From Halichoerus grypus (lineage: Eukaryota > Chordata > Mammalia > Carnivora > Phocidae): 64,000 bases of DNA. The notes below the pieces were generated by a model. The model was not told where the DNA came from. It made no database searches and saw only the letters and a program-made list of their open reading frames with translations. Made by a program: the position numbers and the translations under genes. The DNA is taken from positions 133,345,966-133,409,965 of the forward strand of contig NC_135718.1 in assembly GCF_964656455.1 (NCBI RefSeq), read 5' to 3'. This document shows positions 22,649-36,094 of this stretch, piece by piece (positions within the stretch are counted from its first letter, which is position 1; every line of letters starts with the position of its first letter).

Positions 22649-23340
22649 CACAGCATATGTATGCCACAAAAGTACTCACAAAGTTGAGGATTAACAAATT
22701 ACATTGTTTCTCACTTTTATTTACATCAGTAAGTAGAAAGGTATGTGATGTAAGATACTTAGAGTTTTTAGAGGATAGTTTGAGACTGAATTGTTATAGC
22801 ATTCCCAAATAAGAAACATACAAGTATCATCTTTAACAAGATGAAATTTTGCCTGTAGCTAAAAGCATAAGAAAGTAAGCAGGTGTCTAAAACAATTTTT
22901 AGTAACAAATATATCTGAAAGTAGATTTAAAGAAAAATGTCATCTTAAAATGTTTGGGAGAACATTTGTAATTAATTATAAAGCTTACTTATTGGCTACA
23001 GAAAATGATAAGCTAAGAGGTGACAACTATATTCATGTTTGTATGTTAGTCCACATAATATTCCTTGGAGATTAAGTTTTATTGCTATTGATAAAGAATT
23101 TTATAATAAAATTAGTTTTGATAAAATATTTCTTAAAGTGAATTTGGAATTGTCTTTGTATTTTGAAAAGTGGACATGTAAATATGTGAATTATATTTTT
23201 ATCTAATCAAATTGAGCAAAACCACCATGCTCACAATAAGACATATTAGTCTTGACCCCAAAGAAATCCAAAGCACTACACCCATAAAAAACTACATAAA
23301 TATAGTTTCATATTGGTAAAACAATCATGGTAATTATATT
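21940..23340. other. unique AT-rich DNA with a (CA)n microsatellite
   Basis: No gene or repeat family recognised apart from the dinucleotide tract. Confidence 0.45.
22606..22650. repeat. (CA)n microsatellite
   Basis: About 22 CA units with one early G interruption. Likely length-polymorphic. Confidence 0.92.
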
Positions 23341-23360
23341 AATAATAAGCCTTATTATTG

Positions 23361-23563
23361 GGGTTCCTGAGTGGCTTAGTCAGTTAAATGTCTGCCTTCG
23401 GTTCAGGTCATGATCCAGGGGTCCTGGGATGGAACCCCATATCCGGCTCCCTGATCAGCAGGGAGTCTGCTTCTCCCTCTGCCCCTCCCCCCTGCTCATG
23501 CTCTCTCTCACTCTCTCTCTCTCTCTCCCTCATAAATAAATAAAATCCTACAATAATAATAAT
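23361..23563 (+). mobile_element. CAN-SINE (SINEC)
   Basis: Plus-strand copy with head 'gggttcctgagtggcttag' and an (AAT)n tail. A 20-base TSD 'aataataagccttattattg' lies at 23341-23360 and, with one change, 23564-23583. Confidence 0.96.
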
Positions 23564-23583
23564 AATAATAAGCCTTACTATTG

Positions 23584-24030
23584 ACATAAATAGCCATTAT
23601 AGCAAATGTGTATAATAACATTATTTTGCATGTATGTATATTGTTTATGTATATGCACTTATCTATCTAGCAATAGATATGAGCAATCATAAAGAAACTC
23701 ACTAATATATTTATATATCTAAAATATCTACTAGAAATATAGACGGAGATATAGATATATACATATGTAAATATATTACTAAGAGGGAAACATATACAGT
23801 GGACTGACTGACTGACAGAAAATTCCTACAGTGCTCTACTTGTTACTAGTGACTCTGGCCTGGACATATCAGAAAAACAACAGAAGAGACCCTAACCCCC
23901 TCTTTGCTTTCCCCAAGAATACCACCTCATGATGTCATCACCACCATCACTGTTCGTAAACAAAACATGGCAATTATGTCCAAGAGATCATCTAAGCTAA
24001 TGTCATCATTTGCCATATTTCTGTGTACAC
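23584..24030. other. unique AT-rich DNA
   Basis: Nothing recognised. Rich in TATA-like dinucleotide patches. Confidence 0.45.
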
Positions 24031-24550
24031 GATTTTTTTTTTTTTTTTTTGCTATTTGAGGTCTTTTGTGGTTCCATATGAATTTTAGTATTGTTTATTC
24101 CATTTTTTAAAAAAATGTCATTGGAATTTTAGTAGGGATTGTATTGAATCTGTAAATTGCTTTGAGTAATATGGATATTTTAACAATATAATTTTTCTGA
24201 TTCATGAACACGGAAAGTCTTTCTATTTGTATCTTCTTGAATTTCTTTTATCATTGATTCGTAGATTTTAGTTTATAAGACTGTCACCACCTTGATTAAG
24301 TTTACTCCTAAGTATTGTATGCTTTTTATTGCTATTGTAAATGGAATTGTTTTCATTTCTTTTTGGATAGTTCATTTTTAGTGTATAGAAGCACAACTGA
24401 TTTTTGCATTTGACAGGAAGAAATAGAATTATCTGTTTGTAGATGACATCATGCTATCGTAGAAAATTTTAAAAACTCCTCAAAAAACGTATTAGAACCA
24501 ATAAATAAATGTAGTAATTTAGTAAAATTGCTAACACAATACAGAAATAT
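24031..24550 (-). mobile_element. L1 ORF2 fragment with internal poly(A) end and 5' inversion
   Basis: A T run at 24031-24049 is followed directly by antisense ORF2 sequence ('gaggtcttttgtggttccat'), not by a 3'UTR. Antisense ORF2 runs to about 24410. Then 24420-24550 is ORF2 in plus orientation, including the codons for LFVDD, the motif C region of reverse transcriptase. The inverted piece is the next stretch 5' in L1, so this fits twin priming from a transcript ending inside ORF2. Target-site duplication not found. Confidence 0.75.
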
Positions 24551-26800
24551 ATTGAGATTAAGGAGAAAAACAAGAGCCACAAAGCAACCTGTAGATTAGG
24601 ACTTGACTCCATAGTACACTGATGGTGGGTACATCCCCCAAAGAAATTTCTATAAAACCTGGGCAAAATACATTTTTCCATTTGTTTAGATTCCAGTTCT
24701 CTTACAAAGAAAATTATAATAGAATAACATAAGGGATAATAGATTAATAAGTTAAGTAGAAGAAGAAAAAAATCTAGGAAAACTGATTATTATAAATGAA
24801 AAAAAACCTAATAAAACATGAAATAAGAAAATAACAAAATAAAATTAAGCAGTGGTGAAGGCTAATACAGTAGCACTGATTAAATATGTTCCATGGGGAA
24901 AAATTATATTGACATTTATGTGACTTTTTAAAATACTTTTTAACCTAAACTAATTTTTTGGAAAGGAGACTGCTTGCTTCATTCTAAGGAAAATATTGGC
25001 TTCAGGAAACGTAGTATTTTGCACTGTTTTACCATAATACTGATGATCTGACCTATTTTCAAGTTCACCAAAGGGAAGCCAAGATATTTCAGATTACTTA
25101 CCTTATGTTCAGACATATTTAGCTTCCTTTATTATAAAATTTAAAATATTTAAAAGAAAAGTAAATTAGAGAATTTGTAATTATTGTCTGAGTAAACTAA
25201 TTCTAATACATGAAACATGGTAATTTTATGAGCAAGCTGAGTTAGGCATAATACAACTTTAATGATCCTTAACAAACCCTAGCCAACTGAATTATGAATA
25301 ATTAAAGTGTGTGCTCCTAAATAACTTTTAGATCTACAATGGTAACAAAAATAAAACTGAAATATATTTAATCGACCCCAACATTTAATTTGTCCTTAAA
25401 TATTCATATTCCAGCTGAAATTTTTTTATTTTCATATCTTCAAAATTTCTATGGATTGTTACATTTTCTGTAATGGTATATTGGAGCATAACATGGCTTC
25501 TACTCTGTATATAGCCTTTTTAAATTTACTTTCATGGAGCACCCTTAAGCACTCTTTGGACAAATATCCAACCATGCCTAATTTTTTCAGGGTATATCTT
25601 CTTAAATTTTGTATTTCTTTCATATAAAAAAAAGCTGGATTTGGAAAATAACAAGGATAATTTATCATTCTGGAAAACTTTAATCCAGGAATTCATAATC
25701 TAGAGGAAAAGATAAACATGAATTCATTTAGACATGAATTAATTTTTGCTTTTGTATAACAATGTAAGAAAAATATAATGTATTGGAGGGACTTCTGGCT
25801 ATGGCTAAGGGAAGAGGTAAGAGATACATAAGTCAGTACTAATTATGCAAATTTTAAAATGCAAGTATTCTAAACAACAGTAAATATTTGGGAAGTATAA
25901 AAAACAGAAATTTGAAAAAAGTTTATTTCAAAACAAACTTTTGATGCGGCATGAGAGGAGAGTGTAAATATATTAAATGCCAATAAATAAGGTATAAAAT
26001 CAGGCATGGACTTGTCCAGGACTAACTATGAAATATTCAGTGAAGTAAATGATGCGATTAAATAAACTTTATATGTCCGAAGTCAGAAAATAATCCAAAT
26101 AATTGTTTCTATTTTATTTGAGTTTACCATTACCACTACCATACCATACCAATCATTACATGATTATTGCAAAGGACTCCCACTTTATTTCTGAGTTGGC
26201 AGTTATTAATTCCTACTTGTGCACAGCATTTTACTAAAAAATTAACAGAATAACCAGTCCTTTCCATTAAAACACTATTATACATATTTTTATTTTTTAT
26301 AGATTGTGTTTTCTAGAAAATTCAGCAGCCTAAATGTTGGTTCTTTTAAGCAAATTTTTAAATAAATGCAATTTAGAGTACTTTGTATCATAATTTGATA
26401 AGAAAGAGAAGAATATTTTTAAATTATTATATTGAAATGAAAAATGTATTTGAAAAACAAATATATGTGTACTGTAAACCTATATACACTTAATGGAAAT
26501 TTAGTGAAGAATAATTTACAAAAAAATAATCTCTCTGGTGTTCACAACTTGGAAGCAGTTATAAGATTGAACTACAGAGAATTGCTGTAGTTGCACTTCA
26601 GAAATAGTTGGATGTAGCAGTCTCTTATGATTTAACACTTTCTTTTAGTAACAGTTCTGATTAACTATACAGCTCTCAGACTGAAAAGCAAATTGCACAA
26701 AGATATGTCAGAAACACGGTAAAATCCTATCTGACCTGCTTGTGATGATTACTTATTGAATATCATCATTAACAGAGGTGACAACAGTTACATGGAAATC
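24551..26800. other. unique AT-rich DNA
   Basis: About 2.2 kb with no recognised repeat, RNA or exon. Open frames up to about 70 codons look like chance. Confidence 0.45.
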
Positions 26801-27309
26801 TTTTTTCCTAATTTTCTCATTTTTTATTGAGGTAAAATTTGCAAATAGCATTATATCCATTTTACATGTGGACATAATAATTCGATGTTTGTATACACTA
26901 GGAAGTGATCACCACAATAAATCTAGTTACATTCCATCACTATATGATTGACTATTTTTACCCTTTCCCCCCCAGCCCCAAACCCCTTCCCCTCTCATGA
27001 CCAACAATCTGTTCTCTGTGAGTTTTGTTTTGTTTTATTTGCTTGTTTTGTTTTTTTAGATCCCACATATAAGTGAAATCATACAGCATTTGCCTTTCTA
27101 TGACTGATTTTACTTGACATAAGATAGACATCTTGGCTATTATAAATAATGATGTAAAGAACGTAGGGGTGCATATATCTTTTCAAATTAGTGTTTTTGT
27201 TTTCTTCAGACAAATATGCAGAAGGGAAATAGCTACATTACATGGTCAACCTATTTTTAATTTTTTGAGGAAACTCCATGTTTTTTATAGTGACTAAACC
27301 AATTTGCAT

Positions 27310-27519
27310 GGGGCTCCTGGGTGGTTCAGTCGTTAAGCGTCTGCCTTCGGCTCAGGTCATGGTCCCAGGGTTCTGGGATCGAGCCCCACATCGGGCTCCC
27401 TGCTCAGCGGGGAGTCTGCTTCTCCCCCTCCCACTCTCCCCTCTTGTGTTTCTGCTCTCGCTAACTCTCTCTCTCTCTGTAAAATAAATAAATAAAATCT
27501 TTAAAAAAAAATAAATGAG
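27310..27519 (+). mobile_element. CAN-SINE inserted in L1
   Basis: Plus-strand full copy with head 'ggggctcctgggtggttcag'. TSD 'taaaccaatttgcat' at 27295-27309 and 27520-27534, duplicating L1 sequence. Confidence 0.97.
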
Positions 27520-28582
27520 TAAACCAATTTGCATTCCGACCAAGAGTGTACAAGGTTTCCCTTTGCTCCACATCCTCTCTAACATATTTCTTGTTTTTCT
27601 GATAATAGCCATTCTAACGGGTATGAGGTTGTATCTCATTATGGTGTTGATTTGCATTTCCCCGATAATTAGTGATATTGAACATCTTTTCATGTTCCTG
27701 TTGGCCATCTGTATGTCTTTTGGGAAAAATGTCTATTTAGATTCCCTTTTTAATCAGATTGGGATTTTTGGTTTGTTTTTTGTTTTGCTCTTGGGTTGAG
27801 TTCTTTATATGTTTTGGATATTAGCCCCTTATCAGATAAATGATTTGCAAATATTTTCTCCCATTCAGTATGTTGCTTCTTCATTTTGTGGATGATTTCC
27901 CTTGTTGTACAAAAGCTTTTTAATTTGATGTAGTTCCATCTGTAAAAGCTTTTGTTGCCTTTGCTTTTATAGTTCCAAAAATTCAATGCCAAGAACAATG
28001 TCAAGGAACTTACCACTTATGTTTTCTTCTAGAAGTTTTATGGTTTCAGGTCTTACATTCAAATATTTAATCCATTTTGAGTTAATTATTGTGTATGGTG
28101 TAAGATAGCAGTCCAGTTTCATTCCTTTGAATGTGACTATCCAGTTTTCCCAAAACCATTTATTAAAGAAACTGTTCTTTCCCCATTGTATTTTCTTGCC
28201 TCCTTTGTCCTAAATTAATTAACCATATATCTGTGGGTTTATTTCTGTGCTCTCTATTCTGTTCCACTAATCTATGTGTCTGATTTATGCCAATACCATA
28301 AATGTTTTGATCAATGTAACTTTGTAATTTGGTTTGAAATCAGAGAGCATGATGCCTCCAGATTTGTTCTTTTTTCTCAAAATTACTTTGACTATTCAGA
28401 GTCTTTGTGGTTCCATACAAATTTTAGGATTGTGTGTTCTATTTCTATAAAAAAATATCATTGGTATTTTGATAGGGATTGCATTGAATCTGTATATTAT
28501 TTTGGGTATTATGGATACTTTAACAGTATTAATTCCTCCAATTTATGAACATGGAATATCTTTCCATTTATTTGTGTCTTCT

Positions 28583-28843
28583 TCATTTCATCAATGGCTT
28601 GTAGTTTTCAGTGTACAGATCTTTCACCACCTTGGTTAAATTTATTCCTAGGTATTTTATTCTTTTTGATGCAATTGTAAACAGGATTGTCTTCTTAAAT
28701 TCTCTTTCTGGTAGTTTGTTGTTAGTGTAAAGAAATGCAACAGATTTCGGAAGACTGATTTTGTATCCTGCAACTTTACTGAATTTGCTTAATAGTTTAA
28801 CAGTTTTTTGGTAGTCTTTAAGGTTTTCTATATATAATATCAT
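28583..28843 (-). pseudogene. L1 ORF2p fragment downstream of reverse transcriptase motif C
   Basis: An 86-residue frame starting [13 protein letters not shown], with [20 protein letters not shown] and [16 protein letters not shown], which follow motif C in L1 ORF2p. Further ORF2p frames of the same copy lie at 28942-29151 (motif A region, EFDKIQHPF) and 27750-28016 (C-terminal half). All are separated by frameshifts. Confidence 0.8.
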
Positions 28844-29158
28844 GTCATCTGTAAATAGTGGCAGTTTTACTTCTTTCTTTCCAATTTGGATGCTTTTTAT
28901 TTATTTTTCTTGCCTAATTGTCCTGGCTATGACTTCCAATACTATGTTGAATGAAAGTGTTGGGAGAGGGCATCTTTGTCTTGCTCCTGATTTAGAGGAA
29001 AAGCTTTCAGTTTTTCACTGTTGACTATGATGTTAGCTACAGGATTGTCATAGATAGCCTCTATTATGCTGATGTATGTTCCCTCTATACCCACTTTGTT
29101 GAGTGTTTTCATCATAAATGGGTGTTGAATTTTGTCAAATTCTTTAGTCATATGATCA

Positions 29159-32100
29159 TGTCAGTTTCAAATTTTTAAAAGTCTAGTCAAACCAATTTTA
29201 AATTTTATCTCATGCCATTTTCCAACCTCATCTTGTCCCTTTCCTTTCTCCAAAATGAGCCAGGGTATGTATTAATAGATTTGGCAGAGAAGAAGTATAC
29301 GGCATACTTTTAGGCTCCATTCTGCCTTTCATGGATTCTGTCCTCTTCCAAGTATCCCTTCTTTTTTTTAGTTTACACTGGCTGTTTATCAACACCCTCT
29401 GGATTATAGAAATACAAATCCTGCTTTTATCATGGGATAGCATGCATAAATTCTTCACTTGATCTACAAGGGAACTCCCTGACATGGGAAGCCTACCTCC
29501 TTTTGGCCTTCCAGATTTATTAACTCTCATTCTGTTAGGGTTTAAAGCCTCTGTCTACTGAAGTCCCAAAGTCCAGGAGAAGTTGTCTTGCATGGAGCAC
29601 TAAAAAGGTAACCCAAATACAATAACACTCTCTGATGCCCATTGTCCCATAGGAAATAATAGAAATGTAAATTGCTCTATCATTATCCCACTCCTTTTCT
29701 GCCATTTCACTCTAGTTTTAGTTACCCCTTTCTATTGGTGGGTACTGAAGGAAAGACAGAAAATCTCTTACTAATCAATCAAATACTGGTCTCTCCATCT
29801 TTCAGACATCCTGAACACTTGCCAGGGATTTCCTGGAACTGCCATTGCTTAGCCTGAGCAAAGAAAGATGCACTCCAATTGAGTGATGGTGAAGGAGAAA
29901 CCACAGCTTTCTCCCACTAGATTTTTTATTCATATTTTCCACAATTTCCCCCCTCTATCCTCTAATATTCTACTGATATTTAACTGTGGCTATGGGGACT
30001 GTCTTAACTTGGTTTTCCCTCAAAACAAGACCCTGAGAGAGGAATTTAAGTGCAATTTAGTTGGAAGGTAACCCTCTAGCACAAGAATGAAGAAGGGAAG
30101 AATAAAATGAAGGAAAACGAGAAAAGCCAATAAGAGGGTGTCACTGAGAAGTTTACCATGATGAACAACTAGGGCTTAACCTCAGTGGAGATGGTGGGAA
30201 TGGAGAATCCACTGAAGATTCCAATTCTGTTTCTGTATTGGTTGAGGGTGTCTCTCAAGGATGATAACTCCTCAGTAGCTCAGGGTTAGTCCTGCTCACA
30301 GCCTATCAAGCTGTGTAGTGACAATGAAAGTAATCAGTCAGGCATGAAGAGGAAAGGAAAGGTAGAGATCTGTCAGCATGCTGTGAGCTCTCCACCACAG
30401 CAGACACTGAACTCAAATGAGCAGAGGTAAGGAGGATAAATCATCCTTAGTGTGCTACCAGCCCAGGAGTGTGAACTCTGGGTCACTTATGTATAAGCCC
30501 GAATGTGAGTCTGGCCAAAAGTAGTTATAGCTTTCTTTAGAATGGGCACTTACCTTTTGTCTGCTTGAGGGCTTATTTACCAATGTGAGAGCAAAAGGAA
30601 TTCCACTCCACATTCTATTACATAGTTTGACATCATTATGTATCTCAGAAGCCAATGAAACAGAAAGGAATTCCATTAAAAGCAGGTAATAGCTCTTGGC
30701 TAGAAAGCACTTGAACAGTCCAGAGCATGGTGACAAAAATGTTTACAATTTTTGGCCTCTTTATTTTAGATTTAGGTTGAAAGAGGGATGAAAATGATAA
30801 AAGTACATTTCGCTAATATGAAAGAATCAGCAGTCTTTCTAGTGTCTCTTTCCATAACTGTAGACAAGCTTTAAAACTTTCGTTATAACTCTGTTATGTG
30901 TCTAGTAATATGTATCCTTAAACCCTCTATTAATATTGCTTTCAATGGTATAGCTTCTTTCTTTCGTCATATCTGAGTAAGACAAAAATTACTGAAGATA
31001 CAATTAAACATTTTCTAAAAAGGTAAAGCATAGAAGAAGAAATAGTGCTGTAAATTTTGATATACCATAATTATGTAAGTCTCTTTACCCTTTTCCTTTG
31101 AGGGAATTATTTTTAAAATGTGTCTGGATATGTGACGAGGATTGCCTTTTTGCGTATATGCCTAGTTTGGAAATTGCTTTTTCCCCTCACCAGCTGACTT
31201 CAACTATATTTATATTAACCAGAAAGAAGGCCTGGAACACAGCCCATGAATCAACATTGAAATATTGCCTCTAAAAACACAGTTCTAGTAGGAGGGACAA
31301 GCTTGATAAATGAATGACAGTTACATACATGAGTTGAAATTGCATAATTGCCAACATGAAGTGTAGAAGAAATACTTAAAAGTTTTTCACAGAAATCCGA
31401 GATTTGGGAAGCTCAGACAACTGTGAAACAATACAAATTAACAAAACAATTTGTCCTACGTTGTTTAGGGAAGTAATTGCTGAGAGTGACTGGGAGAATG
31501 CCATCAGTGGGTACTAAAGGTAAAGTCTGTAAGTAACAGTAAATTAACAAACTTTACATTTGAAGAAAATGGAAAGGACTATTAGTCTGGTTCACATATT
31601 AATTTTTTCATCAAACACGTATTAGATACCAAGGATTGTCATGTTTGTGAGAAATATGAGAATGAGTGAATTTTAATTCTAATACAAAGTAATGCCATCA
31701 AAATGAATATACAAGTACACATATGGCTATTTAATGTGATAACTACATTTTGCACTTATGCAATGCAAATACATGCAAAAAAATACTAATTTTTCTTCAA
31801 GTGTAGAAAAATATAATTTACAGAAATACATTTTCACATAAAACACATTTTCATAATTATAAATCACAAATGTCATAAAAAATTGGAAATTAAAACAAAC
31901 TATAGCACACATATATTGTCAATTCTGTAGCATTATTAACATCATGACAAAAATACAATTGAGGGTAAAAATATGCAAAGGGATATAAAGTGGAATGTCA
32001 TATTAATATTATTGTGATAAAAGTAATGAAAACAAAAACGTGATATATCCAAAGTTATTGATTTTGACAATGTAGTCATTGAGTAGAAATTTATAAACTG

Positions 32101-32382
32101 ATTAGTAAACAAAAATTTGAAAAGTAATGCACTAAGTTTCCAACTAAAAAAAAGAAAGAAAAGAAACAAAACAATATGAACTAATAAACTGATAAAATTA
32201 AAAACCAAACAATACAGGGATATAACTTTTTAAAAAAAAACTAAAAGCTAGTTCTTGAAGACAGAAAAAAAAGCCTTTTGGGAAGTAAGGTCAAGGTAAA
32301 AAGACACAATGTACAACTAAAAAGCTTCAGAAATGTTTAAAAAGCATCTAACTGTAAATACAAAAGAAATCAAATTTATATT
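29159..32382. other. mostly unclassified or unique DNA
   Basis: About 3.2 kb without a recognised gene. Around 30000-30070 a segment containing 'caagaccctgagagaggaat' recalls a common mammalian interspersed repeat, possibly LTR-derived, that I cannot name. A 93-codon minus frame at 30455-30736 has no recognisable family, and its plus strand shows no exon pattern. From 31500 on the sequence is plain AT-rich DNA. Confidence 0.35.
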
Positions 32383-32395
32383 AAAATACATTATA

Positions 32396-32587
32396 GCGGC
32401 TCCTGGGTGGCTCAGTCGGTTAAGTGTCTGCCTTTGACTCAGGTCGTGATCTCAGGGTTCTGGGATGGAGCCCCGGGTCATGTTCCCTGCTCAGCAGGGA
32501 GTCTGCTTCTCCCTCTCCCTTCCCCCCCCTTATGCTCTCTCACTCTCTCTCTCTCTCAAATAAATAAATAAAATCTTTAAAAAAAAT
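32396..32587 (+). mobile_element. CAN-SINE (SINEC)
   Basis: Plus-strand copy, head slightly shortened ('gcggctcctgggtggctcag'). TSD 'aaaatacattata' at 32383-32395 and 32588-32600. Confidence 0.96.
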
Positions 32588-32600
32588 AAAATACATTATA

Positions 32601-33500
32601 AATAACTTTAAAACAGTAGAATTGAAACCTATATGAAATTGGTAATTGTATGGGAAAAATAAAGAAGTATCAAAATTGTTGAAAGAAATACAAAACCCTC
32701 TTCATAAAAACCAGTAAGTTATCTCTCCCCCCAAATAGGCCACCAATCTCAATCAGATTGAAATGAATGTTATACATGTACGCAGGTCAAAATAGAGTTT
32801 ACCATAATCTGTGCAAAAATTTGTGTTTTACAACAAGAAATTAGATTTATGGAGTGAAGTTTGTCATTATTCTCTTAGCCTCGTCCCTTCATACTACCTC
32901 ATGTAGTAATAAAAACCTACCCTTAGGCTTGTAAGGGAGGAAAATTCTCCTTAACCCTCTTAAGCCTAGTGGTTCTTTCCAAAATTAAACTGACAAAGAC
33001 AGATTAACCAAAAAAATCCTGCAAATTTATTTAATATAAGTTAATGTGGCATGGGAGCCTTGATAAAGAAATGGAAACCTGAACAAAAGGAGCTGAGTAC
33101 AATATTTTTACGCTAGGTTTGATGAAGAATGGGTAGTCATGGAGAAATATAATAGGTCAGAGAATATGAGGTAGTGTCGTAAACTGGGGGAGACTTAGCA
33201 AGGCCTTTTTGTTAGGAGACAGGGATCCTCCTTTCTCTGGGTATAGAGAAGGAACCTCTCACATAAAGGTTTCAGGGGAGAAAGATAAGGGAATAGTCAA
33301 AGCGATCTTCCTGCTTCTGCTGTTTTGTCACATTCTTTCTGATTAAAGTATTCAATATGCCAAGGTGCCATAGTTTGGGGTAGCATGTCTTAAACCCCAT
33401 CAGGCTGCTATATAAAAATGTAGTGAGGCAACTGTAGATACATGGAAACCAGTTAGAAGGCCTCAATGCAGCTTGTTACAGAGTTTTAAATCTATTTGTC
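32601..33500. other. unclassified sequence, probably an old LTR or ERV piece
   Basis: The part from about 32880 ('cttaggcttgtaagggagg', 'caaatttatttaatataag') resembles interspersed ERV/LTR material by composition and style. It is continued after the L1 insertion at 36095. I cannot give it a family name. Confidence 0.3.
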
Positions 33501-33971
33501 CCTTCCTGCAAGCCTTTTTTTTTTTTTTTAAGTTTTTATTTAAATTCCGGTTGGTCAACATACATGTAATATTAGTTTCATGTGTACAATACAGTGATTC
33601 AACACTTCCATATATCACCCAGTGCTCATCACAAGTGTCCCCCTTAATCCCCATTATATATTTAACCCATCCCCCCACCCATGTCCCCTCTGGTAACCCA
33701 TCAGTTTATTCTCTATAGTTAAGAATCTGTTTCTTGGTTTGCCTCTCTTTACCTCTTTTTTTCTCTTTGCTCATTTGTTTTGTTTCTTAAATGCCACATG
33801 AGTGAAATCATATAGTAATTGCCTTTCTCAGACTTATTTCATGTAGCATAATACTCTCCAGCTCCATCCATGTCCTTAAAAATGGCAAGATTTCATTCTT
33901 TTTCATAGCTGAGTAATATTCCATTATATATACTCAAAAATAAATTCAAAATATATGAAAGACGTAAATAT

Positions 33972-34000
33972 GTAGATAGATAGATGATAGATAGATAGAT

Positions 34001-34043
<43 letters not shown>

Positions 34044-34076
34044 GATTGATAGATAGATAGATAGATATAGATATAG
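33972..34076. repeat. (TAGA)n/(GATA)n microsatellite inside L1
   Basis: About 24 tetranucleotide units with a few TGA-type interruptions. It replaces the short AT stretch normally found at this place in the L1 ('attccattatatata'). Confidence 0.92.
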
Positions 34077-34909
34077 CTGTTTCCATGATTTGGCTATTTT
34101 GGCTATTTTGATAATGCTGCTATATACATCAGGATGCATCTATCCCTTTGATTTAGTATTTCTGTATTCTTTGGGTAAATACCTAGTAGTGCAATTGCTA
34201 GATTGAGGGTAATTCTATTTTTAACTTTTAAGGAATCCCCATACTGTTTTCCAAAGTAGCTGTACCAGTTTGCATTCTCACCAACAGTGCAAGAGGGTTC
34301 CCCTTTCTCCACATCCTCACCAACACCCGTGTCTCATGTTGTTGATTTTAGCCATCCTGACTGGTGTAAGGTGTAGTTTTAATTTGCATTTCCCTGATGA
34401 TCAGTGAGTTGAGCATCTCTTCCTGTGGCTATCTATATGTCTTTGGAAAATTTTCTATCCATGTCTTCTGCCCATTTTTTAACTGGATTACTTGTTTTTT
34501 AGGGTGTTGGGTTTTTTTAAGTTCTTTACATATTTTGGAAACTAACCCTTTATCAGATATGTCATTTGCAAATATCTTCTTCCCTTCAGTAGGTTGCCTT
34601 TAGTTTTGTTTATTATTTCCTCTGCTGTGCAGAAGCTTTTTGTTTTGATGCCATCCCAATAGGTTATTTTTGCTTTGTTTCCCTTGCCTCAGGGGACATA
34701 TCTAGAAAGAAGTTGCCACAGCCAATGTCAAAGAGGTTCCTGCCTGTTGTTCTCCTCTAGGATTTTATAGTTTCAGGTCTCATATTTACGTCTTTCATCT
34801 ATTTTGAATTTATTTTTATATATGAGGTACAAAAGTGGTCCTAAAGTGGTTCTATTCTTTTGCATGTTGCTGTCCAGTTTTCTCAATACCATTTGTTGAA
34901 GAGACTTTT

Positions 34910-35760
34910 TCACATTGGATATTCTTTTCTGCTTTGTTGAAGATTAATTGACCATATAGTTGTGAGTTTTATTCTGTTATATCGATCTATATGTCTGTTT
35001 TTGTGCCAGTACCATACAATTTTGGTTACTACAGCTTTATAATATAACTTGAAGCCTGGAACTGTGATGCCTCCAGCTTTGCTTTTCTTTTTCAAGGTTG
35101 CTTTTGCAACTTGGGACCTTTTGTAGTTCCATACAAATTTTAGGACTGTTTGCTCTAGCTCTGTCAAAAATGTTGGTATTTTGATAGGGATTGCGTTAAA
35201 TGTGTAGATTGCTTTGGGTAGTATAGACATTTTAACAATATTTGTTTTTCCAATCCACGAGCATGGAATGTCTTTCTATTTCTTTGTGTCATCTTCAATT
35301 TCTTTCATCATTGTTTTATAGTTTTCAGAGTACAAGTCTTTCACATCTTTGGTTAGGTTTATTCCTAGGTATCTTATTGTTTTGGTGCTATTATAAATGG
35401 GATTGATTCCTTAAATTATCTTTCTGCTGCTTTATTGTTGGTGTATAGAAATGCAACAGATTTCTGTATGTTGATTTTGTATCCTGAAATTTTACTGAAT
35501 TTGTTTATCAGTTCTAGCAGTTTCTTGGTATAGGTTATCATGTCATCTGTAAGTAGTGAAAGTTTTACTTCTTCCTTGACAATTTGGATGCCTTTTATTT
35601 CTTTTTGTTGTCTGATTGCTGTGGCTTGGAATTCCATTATGATGTTGAATAACAGTGGTGAGAGTGGACATCCCTGTCTTATTCCTGACTGTAGAAGAAA
35701 AGCTCTCAGTTTTTCCCCATTGAGGATGATATTAGCTGTGGGTTTTTCATATATGGCCAT
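34910..35760 (-). pseudogene. L1 ORF2p reverse transcriptase region, broken
   Basis: Two frames of the L1 at 33518-36077. 35416-35760 carries motif B ([12 protein letters not shown]) and a motif C reading LLTDDM instead of the usual LFADDM, keeping both catalytic Asp. 34910-35230 carries the following thumb-side segment ([32 protein letters not shown]). They are separated by a frameshift at about 35231-35415, so no functional protein results. Confidence 0.82.
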
Positions 35761-36094
35761 ATGTTAAGGTATCTTCCCTCTAACCCTACTTTGTTGAGGA
35801 TTTTTTATCATGAATGGGTACTGTATTTTGTCAAATGCTTTTTCTGCATCTATTGAAAGGGTCATATGGTTCTTATCCTTTCTTTTATTAATGTGATGTA
35901 TCATGTTGATTGATTTGCTAACATTGAACCACCTTACATCCCAGGAATAAATCCCACTTAATTGTGGTGAATGACTTTTTTAATTCATGTTGGAGTCAGT
36001 TTGCTAGTACTTTAATGAGAATTTTGGCGTCTGTGTTCATCAGGGATATTGGCCTCTAGTTCTCTTTTTTAGTGGAGCCTTCCTGCAAACCTTT

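Larger units (their letters stand above)
26801..29158 (-). mobile_element. L1 LINE, 3'UTR to reverse transcriptase
   Basis: Minus-strand L1. A diverged 3' region lies at about 26801-27130 and ORF2 from about 27130 to 29158. It is interrupted by a SINE at 27310-27519 and 5'-truncated just before motif A of reverse transcriptase. It is more diverged than the L1 at 43633-51027, so older. No target-site duplication found. Confidence 0.88.
33518..36077 (-). mobile_element. L1 LINE, 5'-truncated, with intact TSD
   Basis: Minus-strand L1 of 2.56 kb. It has a poly(T) at the left, a carnivoran 3'UTR at about 33530-33950, and ORF2 up to the region just upstream of the reverse transcriptase core. TSD 'ccttcctgcaagccttt' lies at 33501-33517 and, with one change, 36078-36094. 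A (TAGA)n tract interrupts the 3' part. Confidence 0.95.

Noticed and set aside
27352..27708. 118-residue minus-strand frame
   Set aside because: A chance fusion of L1 ORF2 sequence with an antisense SINE, crossing the SINE insertion point.
30455..30736. 93-residue minus-strand frame
   Set aside because: No family resemblance, no start context of note, and length within chance for this window size.
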